From Methanosarcinales archaeon (GTDB lineage Archaea > Halobacteriota > Syntropharchaeia > Alkanophagales > Methanospirareceae), in the NCBI GenBank assembly GCA_030621945.1, contig JAUXGS010000004.1, positions 1-13,668 on the forward strand: a DNA stretch of 13,668 bases. The letters run 5' to 3'. Positions 7,752-13,668 of this stretch are shown here, piece after piece. Under the pieces are notes generated by a model. It was given only the letters and a program-made list of their open reading frames with translations. It had not been told where the DNA came from and ran no database searches. Numbering within the stretch: the first letter of the stretch is position 1; each line of letters opens with the position of its first letter. The position numbers were made by a program, and so were the translations under genes.

Positions 7752-7855
7752 ATATTTTCTTAAATCACAAATCTCTGTTGGACATGTTTATGATACCCCG
7801 GTAGACTTTTCCCTCGGGATCGGAGAAGGTTGGTACCGTGATGTGCGAGAAAAAA

Positions 7856-7870
7856 GCGAAAGGTTTATAT
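7856..7870 (+). promoter_or_regulatory. BRE/TATA promoter of the tandem hdrA pair
   Basis: GCGAAAG (BRE) followed by GTTTATAT is close to the archaeal consensus. Transcription would start near 7891, leaving a short leader of about 16 nt. That leader holds AGGGG (7893-7897), 9 nt before the ATG at 7907. It faces away from the mvhD promoter, and the two TATA boxes are about 130 nt apart, leaving room for a shared operator. Confidence 0.8.
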
Positions 7871-7906
7871 GTCTAATGACGAAGAATGAAGTAGGGGTAA
7901 AAAGGT

Positions 7907-9523
7907 ATGGCAACTGAAGCTGAAGCAGAGGTAGAAGTAGAGAAGGAGAAACCAAAAATCGATATAGAAGGCCCAACGCGGAATTTGATGCAATCAATAA
8001 AGAGCAAAGTTGAAGATTCTTGTTTAGGGCAGGTTGAGGAGAAGGAGATAGATGTCGTTCCAGAAGTGTTAGTGATTGGCGGCGGAATAGCGGGGATGTA
8101 CGCCGCGCTGGATATCGCGGATGCGGGGTTCAAGGTGCACATGGTGGAGAAGACACCTTCTATTGGCGGGCACATGGCACAGCTTGATAAAACCTTCCCA
8201 ACGCTGGATTGTTCTGCTTGTATTCTGACGCCGAGGATGGTGGATGTGGGCGCGCATCCAAACATAACCCTGATGAGTTATTCAGAGGTGGTAGGCGTGG
8301 AAGGCTCAGTTGGTAATTTCAAGGTGAAGGTAAAGAGGAATCCGCGATACGTAGTGGAGGATATATGCAATGGATGCATGATGTGTGAAGATGCATGTAG
8401 ACTGAAGGGAAGGTTCCCAAACGAATTTGATATTGGGCTGATGAAGAGAGGGCCGATATATAGACCTTTCCCGTTTGCAATTCCTCCTGTTTATACCATT
8501 GATGCAGGAACTTGCTTGATGATAAAGAAGGGTAAATGTGGGAAAGCAACGCTTGAAAGCACGAGAGAAGCAAGGAAAAAGAAAGAGAAGGGCGAAGAAG
8601 TATCCAAAGATGAAGCTCCTCCCTGTGTTCTGGCATGTGGTCCAAACTGTATAGATCATGATATGAAAGAAGAGATAGTGGAGGTGAACGTTGGAGCAAT
8701 CATCGTCGCTACGGGTTATGACATTATAGAGCCGGAATTGATGCCTGAATATAAATACGGGGTGTACCCCAATGTGATTCACGGATTGGAGTTTGAACGC
8801 TATTCTTCAGCCAGTGGTCCGACGTCGGGTAAGATAATAATAGCGGGTATGCCAGAGCCGAAGGACGCCGTTTTAATATCCTGTGTTGGCTCGAGAAACG
8901 CGCAGACGGGGTTCGAATACTGCTCTCGTGTATGTTGCATGTATCTTGCGAAGCATGCCCATTTGCTCAAGGAGAAGATTCCTACCTGCAACATAACAGT
9001 GCTCTACCAGGATGTACGGGCGTTTGGAAAAGGATTTGAGGAATTTTATAGCCACGTGAAAGAAGAAGGCAATAACTATCGGCGGGGACTTGCATCTGAG
9101 ATATATCAAAAGCCGGGTAGTGACAGGGTCATTGTGAGAGCAGAAGATACGATGCTTGGTGAGCCTATAGAGATAGAAGCAGACCTTGTGGTTCTTGGAG
9201 TGGGATTGAAACCAAGCGCGGGCACTGCCGAGTTATTAAAGATGCTGGGTGTAGCGGAAACGGCAGATCATTTCGCAAAAGAAGCGCATCTAAAGCTCAG
9301 ACCGGTTGATACCGATGTAGATGGTGTTTTTATTACCGGTTGCGTGCAGGCTCCCAAGGACATTCCTGACAGTGTGGCGCAGGGAAAAGCGGCTGCGGCT
9401 GCGGCTCTCGCCCTTATAGCCAGCGGGAAAACGAAATTACGACCCTTGGTAACAGAGATAGAAGAAGAACTGTGCGTGGGGTGTAAGTCGTTAAGAGAGA
9501 TGGCAGATAAGATGGGGGCATAA
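7907..9523 (+). CDS. hdrA: HdrA paralogue (HdrA-a): lacks N-terminal domain, C-terminal ferredoxin truncated
   Basis: 538 residues, shorter than full-length HdrA (compare 732 for its neighbour). The usual N-terminal HdrA domain is replaced by a Glu-rich leader (1-50). The FAD motif GGGIAG is at 58-63, followed by SIGGHMAQLDKTFPTLDCSAC with both motif cysteines (C102, C105). The inserted ferredoxin has C154-C157-C160-C164 and a second set, C203, C211, C240 and C244. The FAD-proximal cluster motif C326, C339, C343-C344 (CSRVCC) is intact. The protein stops just after the first CxxC of the C-terminal ferredoxin (C523, C526), so that domain is lost. It belongs to the flavin-based bifurcation subunit family of heterodisulfide reductase. 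It has its own promoter and is followed after 19 nt by HdrA-b. It probably pairs with HdrA-b, which has what it lacks. Confidence 0.9.
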   Translation: MATEAEAEVEVEKEKPKIDIEGPTRNLMQSIKSKVEDSCLGQVEEKEIDVVPEVLVIGGGIAGMYAALDIADAGFKVHMVEKTPSIGGHMAQLDKTFPTLDCSACILTPRMVDVGAHPNITLMSYSEVVGVEGSVGNFKVKVKRNPRYVVEDICNGCMMCEDACRLKGRFPNEFDIGLMKRGPIYRPFPFAIPPVYTIDAGTCLMIKKGKCGKATLESTREARKKKEKGEEVSKDEAPPCVLACGPNCIDHDMKEEIVEVNVGAIIVATGYDIIEPELMPEYKYGVYPNVIHGLEFERYSSASGPTSGKIIIAGMPEPKDAVLISCVGSRNAQTGFEYCSRVCCMYLAKHAHLLKEKIPTCNITVLYQDVRAFGKGFEEFYSHVKEEGNNYRRGLASEIYQKPGSDRVIVRAEDTMLGEPIEIEADLVVLGVGLKPSAGTAELLKMLGVAETADHFAKEAHLKLRPVDTDVDGVFITGCVQAPKDIPDSVAQGKAAAAAALALIASGKTKLRPLVTEIEEELCVGCKSLREMADKMGA

Positions 9524-9527
9524 ATAA

Positions 9528-9536
9528 GGGGGTGAT
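9528..9536 (+). promoter_or_regulatory. Strong ribosome-binding site of hdrA-b
   Basis: GGGGGTGAT matches the anti-Shine-Dalgarno complement GGAGGTGAT at all but one base. It ends 6 nt before the ATG at 9543, in the 19-nt gap after hdrA-a. It fixes the start of hdrA-b and suggests efficient independent initiation of the second gene. Confidence 0.8.
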
Positions 9537-9542
9537 GGAAAG

Positions 9543-11741
9543 ATGGCAGAAGAAGAATATGATTATACGGAAGTCCCGGCGGAGGGATCTGTTGAAGGGA
9601 TTGCAAAAGACGCACCAGAGGACAGTCCGAGAATTGGCGTTTATGTATGCCATTGCGGTATAAACATAAAGATGATATTGGACGTAAGGAAGATTACGGA
9701 GTATGCGGCGATGCTGCCGAACGTTGTGCTTGCTCGCCACTATATCTTTATGTGTTCGGACCCAGGGCAGAATCTAATAAAAGCGGACATTGAAGCAGGT
9801 AAAGTCAACAGGGTGATAGTGGCTTCTTGCTCGCCGAGGATGCACGAGCCAACGTTCAGAAAGACCTGTTCTGATTCAGGGCTGAACCCTTTCTACTTCG
9901 AGATGGCGAACATACGGGAACATTGTAGTTGGCCGCACGTGGATTATCCGATAGAAGCGCTTGAGAAGTCGAAGGAATTGATAAAAAGTGCGGTTGCACG
10001 ATCAGCATTATTGGAGGCAATCGAGGAGAAGAAGGTTGATGTCACACCAGAAACGTTAGTAATAGGTGGCGGCGTAGCCGGGCTTTATGCTGCATTGGAT
10101 ATTGCAAATTCTGGTTACAAGGTGCATCTTGTGGAGAAAGCCCCTTCTATTGGTGGGCATGTGGCGCAGCTCGATAAGACCTACCCCATTCTCGATAAGG
10201 TAACTTCTATTTTAACACCGAGGATGATAGACGTCGGAGCACATCCAAACATCGATCTGATGACGTATTCTGAGGTTGCTGATATCGAAGGCTATGTTGG
10301 TAATTATAAAGTAACGGTGAAACGGAAGCCAAGATACGTGGATGAGACTAAATGCACCGGTTGTGGATTATGTGCAGAAGCATGCCCGGTGAAGGATGTA
10401 CCAAGCGAGTTTGACGAGGAGTTGAGTAAGCGAAGTGCTGTCTATCTGCCGTTCCCATTTGCCGTTCCTCCTATTTATACCGTTGATGCGGAACATTGTT
10501 CGCTCCTGAAGGAGGGAAAATGTGGTGACGCAACGCTTGAAGCGGTCAAGGAAGGCAAAGCCGTTCCACCATGCATGGCGGCATGTAAACCAAATGCCAT
10601 TGACTTTGGGCTGACGGAAGTGAAAGAAGATTTAGACATAGGAACAATTATCGTGGCTACCGGATACGATATCATTGACCCGACCGTGTCGCCGGAATAC
10701 AAGTATGGTGTGTATCCCAATGTCATTACCGGATTAGAGTTTGAACGGTTGTTATCTGCGAGTGGTCCTACGGGTGGTAAGATAGAGATAAACGGCAAAG
10801 AGCCTGAGAATGTGGTTTTCATATCCTGTGTTGGCTCGAGGAATACGCAAACGGGGTATGAATATTGCTCTCGTGTATGTTGCATGTATTTAGCGAAACA
10901 GGCGCATTTAGCAAAGGAGAAACTGCCGGACGCAGACGTAACGATCTGCTATCAAGATGTACGGGCATTTGGAAAAGGCGATGAGGAGTTTTATGGGGAT
11001 ATAAAGACCGAGGGTGTCAAATATCGAAGAGGACTCCCAGGTGAGATATACAAGAAACCGGGCAGTGATAAAGTGGTAGTAAGAGCAGAAGATACGTTAC
11101 TTGGCGAACCGTATGAGTTAGAAGCAGACCTTGTAGTCCTCGGTATTGGAATGAAGCCCAATGAGGGTGTGCAAGACATAATAAGTATGCTCAAACTTTC
11201 CTTATCTGTAGACGGCTTCTTAGGAGAGGCGCATCCCAAGCTCAGACCGGTGGATACCGCAACGGATGGTGTCTTTATTGCAGGATGCGCGGCGAGCCCC
11301 AAGGATATCCCTGATAGTATTGCGCAAGGAAAAGCAGCAGCGGCAGGATCGCTGGTTTATTTAGTCAAGGGTACTGCGACGATAGAGCCTGCAATCTCAC
11401 AGATAGACGAGGAGGTTTGCATAGGATGCGGAAGTTGTGCCGAGGTCTGTCCGTATGGTGCTCTTGAGCTTGACGAGGTAAGACTGGTAATGACCGTTAA
11501 CGAAGCTGTATGTAAGGGTTGTGGCGGTTGTAATGCGACATGTCCATCAGGAGCAGCGACCATGAAGCATTACCGTGACAGACAGTTGTATTCACAGATC
11601 GATGCGTTGTTGGAGAGAGCAGTACCCATCGAGTTTGTGGATCTTGGGGGTGTTGAAGCAGCGGCACCAGAAGGACCAGCAGCACCTGCGGAAACTGCCG
11701 AAGCTGAGATTGTAGAAGCAGAACCGGCTGCAGCGGAGTGA
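9543..11741 (+). CDS. hdrA: HdrA paralogue (HdrA-b): full domain set, motif cysteines replaced
   Basis: 732 residues. Domain order: a short acidic leader; the HdrA N-terminal domain (about 31-133, with C36, C38, C71, C96, C109 and C128); FAD motif GGGVAG (175-180); inserted ferredoxin C271-C274-C277-C281 with C319, C327, C344 and C348; FAD-proximal cluster C429, C442, C446-C447; and a C-terminal ferredoxin pair C626-C629-C632-C636 and C657-C660-C663-C667. The stretch equivalent to DCSACIL in HdrA-a reads DKVTSIL (from D218), so both cysteines are gone (K219, S222). The C-terminus is an Ala/Glu/Pro-rich tail of about 30 residues. It is strongly similar to HdrA-a and probably arose with it by tandem duplication. 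No hdrB or hdrC follows, so this pair may share the HdrBC encoded on the other strand or use other partners. Confidence 0.92.
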   Translation: MAEEEYDYTEVPAEGSVEGIAKDAPEDSPRIGVYVCHCGINIKMILDVRKITEYAAMLPNVVLARHYIFMCSDPGQNLIKADIEAGKVNRVIVASCSPRMHEPTFRKTCSDSGLNPFYFEMANIREHCSWPHVDYPIEALEKSKELIKSAVARSALLEAIEEKKVDVTPETLVIGGGVAGLYAALDIANSGYKVHLVEKAPSIGGHVAQLDKTYPILDKVTSILTPRMIDVGAHPNIDLMTYSEVADIEGYVGNYKVTVKRKPRYVDETKCTGCGLCAEACPVKDVPSEFDEELSKRSAVYLPFPFAVPPIYTVDAEHCSLLKEGKCGDATLEAVKEGKAVPPCMAACKPNAIDFGLTEVKEDLDIGTIIVATGYDIIDPTVSPEYKYGVYPNVITGLEFERLLSASGPTGGKIEINGKEPENVVFISCVGSRNTQTGYEYCSRVCCMYLAKQAHLAKEKLPDADVTICYQDVRAFGKGDEEFYGDIKTEGVKYRRGLPGEIYKKPGSDKVVVRAEDTLLGEPYELEADLVVLGIGMKPNEGVQDIISMLKLSLSVDGFLGEAHPKLRPVDTATDGVFIAGCAASPKDIPDSIAQGKAAAAGSLVYLVKGTATIEPAISQIDEEVCIGCGSCAEVCPYGALELDEVRLVMTVNEAVCKGCGGCNATCPSGAATMKHYRDRQLYSQIDALLERAVPIEFVDLGGVEAAAPEGPAAPAETAEAEIVEAEPAAAE

Positions 11742-11790
11742 ATCAGATTCACTCCACCATTTCTTTTTTATTTTTTGTTTTTTTCTTCGC
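11735..11790 (+). terminator. Inverted repeat plus T tracts ending the hdrA pair
   Basis: A perfect 10-bp inverted repeat, GGAGTGAATC / GATTCACTCC, with one base between the arms, spans 11735-11755. It includes the hdrA-b stop codon (11739-11741). T runs broken by single bases follow to about 11785. A hairpin followed by T runs would act as an intrinsic terminator. The T-rich part resembles the tract ending the opposite operon. Confidence 0.7.
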
Positions 11791-11808
11791 GGGTATCTGC
11801 GCGAGTTT

Positions 11809-11820
11809 TTGAAATTTCAA
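11809..11820. promoter_or_regulatory. 12-bp palindrome upstream of the hydrogenase-type protease gene
   Basis: TTGAAATTTCAA is a perfect palindrome about 57 nt upstream of the ATG at 11878. It lies between the hdrA-b terminator and a weak A/T-rich TATA-like stretch (about 11839-11846). A regulator site is possible. A/T-rich palindromes of this size also arise by chance. Confidence 0.3.
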
Positions 11821-11877
11821 CTCAACATTTGGTAAATCAAATTATTCATAAGATAGATAACAAGGTGTGGAGTGGCT

Positions 11878-12345
11878 ATGAAGACACTTGTTTTAGGTAT
11901 AGGGAACCCGATTTTAGGCGATGACGGCGTAGGAGTTCATGTAGCCCGGGAATTGGCGAAGCTGATAGAGGAGGATGACGCTATAACAGTAGAAGATACA
12001 AGCACGAGTGGTTTGAATTTGCTGGATTTTATACCGGGATACGACAAGGTGATTATAATAGATGCGATAATGACAGAGGAAGGCGGGCCAGGTGAGATAT
12101 ACCGGCTAAGACCAGAGGATTTCTCCAAGTCGGTGCATCTCACGACGTCAATGCATGATGCGAACCTTCCAACGGTGCTGGAAATAGGCAATAAACTTAT
12201 ACCCGAGGTGATGCCGAGCGAGATAGTGATATTTGCGATAGAAGTCGAGGAGATAGATAAGTTCACAGAGGAAATGACCGTAAGGGTAAAAGAAGCGGTT
12301 CCTAAAGTCTTAAATCTCGTTTTGGGAGAGCTTGGGAAGAAATGA
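11878..12345 (+). CDS. hycI: Hydrogenase maturation endopeptidase (HycI/HyaD family)
   Basis: 155 residues from the ATG at 11878. A GTG at 11872 would add two residues, but MKTLVLGIGNP is the normal family start, and AGGTG/GGAG elements precede the ATG at suitable spacing. The family cleaves the C-terminal peptide of the [NiFe]-hydrogenase large subunit after nickel insertion. Expected residues are present: GIGNPILGDDGVG (7-19, with D16), D62 in IIDAI and H93 in TSMHDANL. These positions match the nickel-recognition residues of HybD-type proteases (Glu16, Asp62, His93). No hydrogenase large subunit lies in the window. The stop overlaps the next gene as ATGA. It may process a hydrogenase encoded elsewhere or a related nickel protein; the target is unknown. 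Confidence 0.88.
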   Translation: MKTLVLGIGNPILGDDGVGVHVARELAKLIEEDDAITVEDTSTSGLNLLDFIPGYDKVIIIDAIMTEEGGPGEIYRLRPEDFSKSVHLTTSMHDANLPTVLEIGNKLIPEVMPSEIVIFAIEVEEIDKFTEEMTVRVKEAVPKVLNLVLGELGKK

Positions 12346-13668
12346 ACATCGCCCCCTTCAGGCCACAGTTAATCCTACTCCATGCACCAACCGTGTATGA
12401 TTTTCGAAAGTACCCGCTCATGTTCGGTCCGATTGCTGATGGAGTCCCCTCAACTCCGTTATTCGAGATGTATCCCATCGGGTTCTTTTCCATGTTGGAA
12501 CATCTGGAGCGAAATGGGGTAGGAGTGCGGATAATCAATTTAGCCGTCAGGATGCTCAGTAGCGATGATTTTGACGCGGAAAAACTGATACGAAGGCTTA
12601 GCCCAAAGGCTTTTGGCATTGACCTCCATTGGCTGACTCATGCGCAGGGAAGCCTCGAAGTAGCGAAGATCTGCAAGAAATACCATCCCGGCATACCCGT
12701 CATCTTCGGCGGATTTTCCGCAACGTACTTCTACGAAGAGTTGATTCGCTATCCCGAGGTGGATTTTATTATAAGAGGGGATTCTACGGAAGAGCCCTTG
12801 TTACAGCTCATGAACGCGATTAATCAGCAATCTGGCTCGACCTTCAGCGCCATCCCAAACCTTGTATGGAAAGATAGTAGCGGTGAGGTGCGCATAAACC
12901 CCTTCACGCACGTTCCAAACGAATTGAACAAATTCTCTAATAATTACGTCGCGGTATTCAAATCGGCGTTGAAATACCTAGATGTCAGAAGTCTCAGCCC
13001 TTGGAAAGGCTGGACCTCCCACGAGTGGCTCGACTACCCGATCACGCCAGTGATAACCTGCCGTGGCTGCATCCACAATTGCACATTCTGCGGCGGTTCT
13101 CGGAATGCACTGGCACTGTACTGCAATCGTAAGAAGCCTGCGTTTCGTGACCCGCATTTAATCGCGGAGGACATCATAAAGAACACAAAATATACAAAAG
13201 CACCCATATTCATCATTGGTGACCTCTTCCAGCATGGCGAAGAATACGCTTACACCGTCTTAGAAGGCTTGAAGAAAGCGAATTTCAAAAACCATCTCGT
13301 GTTTGAGTTGTTCACGACTGCACCAAAGGAATATTTCGAACTCGTGGCGGAATCTGTTGAGAACTTCAATTTCGAAATATCGCCAGATAGCCATGACGAG
13401 CGGATAAGAGCGGAAGAGGGGAAGCGGTATAAAAATTCGGAGATTGAGAAGAATTTGGAGTGGGCTTTGGATGCGGGGTGCAACAAATTTGATTTATTTT
13501 TCATGATAGGTCTCCCTTTGCAGACCTGCGAATCGGCTATGGAGACGGTGGATTGGTGCGGGTATCTAATGAAGAAATTTGATACGCGCGTTGTCCCGTT
13601 TATTCTGCCGTATTCCCCCTTTATTGACCCTGGCTGCATAGCATACGAGCAGTCAGAGCGGTTGGGGT
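12342..13668 (+). CDS. B12-binding domain/radical SAM protein, 3' truncated by the window
   Basis: The frame opens at the ATG overlapping the protease stop (ATGA) and stays open for 442 codons to the window edge, so the C-terminus is missing. The N-terminal part (about 1-160) resembles a cobalamin-binding domain of the type that precedes radical SAM domains. It contains PLFEMYPIGFFSMLEHLE, a GVRIINLAVRML strand-helix, FGIDLHWLTHAQG and PVIFGGFSATYFYEEL followed by DFIIRGDSTEEPL. The radical SAM motif is CRGCIHNCTFCGG, with C243-x3-C247-x2-C250 binding the [4Fe-4S] cluster. The architecture recalls the archaeal Ta0216-type B12/radical SAM family, but I cannot confirm the subfamily. The substrate is unknown. 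Translational coupling to a hydrogenase-type protease hints at a linked maturation or modification role, which is only an inference. Confidence 0.85.
   Translation, partial: MNIAPFRPQLILLHAPTVYDFRKYPLMFGPIADGVPSTPLFEMYPIGFFSMLEHLERNGVGVRIINLAVRMLSSDDFDAEKLIRRLSPKAFGIDLHWLTHAQGSLEVAKICKKYHPGIPVIFGGFSATYFYEELIRYPEVDFIIRGDSTEEPLLQLMNAINQQSGSTFSAIPNLVWKDSSGEVRINPFTHVPNELNKFSNNYVAVFKSALKYLDVRSLSPWKGWTSHEWLDYPITPVITCRGCIHNCTFCGGSRNALALYCNRKKPAFRDPHLIAEDIIKNTKYTKAPIFIIGDLFQHGEEYAYTVLEGLKKANFKNHLVFELFTTAPKEYFELVAESVENFNFEISPDSHDERIRAEEGKRYKNSEIEKNLEWALDAGCNKFDLFFMIGLPLQTCESAMETVDWCGYLMKKFDTRVVPFILPYSPFIDPGCIAYEQSERLG

Noticed and set aside
7771..7850. Small RNA or leader peptide in the centre of the divergent promoter region
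   Set aside because: Short palindromic bits are present, but I see no extended stem, no promoter of its own and no plausible small coding frame.
8306..8782. 158-residue open frame on the minus strand inside hdrA-a
   Set aside because: Composition is typical of an antisense shadow (His/Ile/Ser-rich with no domain), and it lies entirely within the HdrA-a coding region.
13250..13639. 129-residue minus-strand open frame near the window end
   Set aside because: It is fully covered by the radical SAM coding sequence, which has clear motifs and an unbroken frame.

Overview
The window is archaeal and most resembles a methane- or alkane-metabolising euryarchaeon. An ANME-1/Methanophagales-like lineage is my best guess. 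This is an inference from gene content; I could not place it phylogenetically. Support comes from an archaeal-type uS2 ribosomal protein, an RPA-associated OB-fold/winged-helix protein, BRE/TATA promoters, T-rich terminators, and three HdrA-type flavoproteins with HdrB, HdrC, MvhD and an FrhB-like subunit. There is no MvhA/MvhG hydrogenase in view.

Layout. Positions 1-1909 (+) hold housekeeping genes: the C-terminal end of rpsB (uS2), a MEMO1 family protein and an RPA-associated DNA-binding protein. Positions 1910-1969 are a convergent intergenic spacer that includes the T-rich end of the next transcript. Positions 1970-7661 (-) hold one tightly packed operon, in transcription order mvhD, frhB-like, hdrC, hdrB and a fused double HdrA. 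The genes are joined by ATGA overlaps or 1-2 nt gaps. Positions 7662-7906 are a divergent promoter region with a clear BRE/TATA element for each side. Positions 7907-11741 (+) hold two tandem hdrA paralogues (here HdrA-a and HdrA-b), ended by a perfect inverted repeat and T tracts. Positions 11878-13668 (+) hold a hydrogenase-maturation-type endopeptidase overlapping a B12-binding/radical SAM gene that runs off the window.

How the genes may work together. HdrB carries both complete CCG motifs and HdrC both [4Fe-4S] motifs, so a heterodisulfide (CoM-S-S-CoB) reductase core looks intact. MvhD and the FrhB-like flavoprotein would link it to an electron donor or acceptor, plausibly F420, in place of an MvhAG hydrogenase. 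HdrA proteins carry the FAD that splits or merges electron pairs with ferredoxin. In a reverse-methanogenic organism the complex could run toward heterodisulfide formation.

Most interesting points. (1) The operon hdrA is interrupted at codon 52 by an in-frame TGA, in the stretch where HdrA relatives carry the conserved Cys motif. It is either a selenocysteine codon, a nonsense mutation or a sequence error. (2) HdrA-a and HdrA-b have complementary gains and losses of domains and cysteines, suggesting an obligate heterodimer. (3) The fused HdrA on the other strand has the same module order as that tandem pair, as if it were a single-chain version of it.
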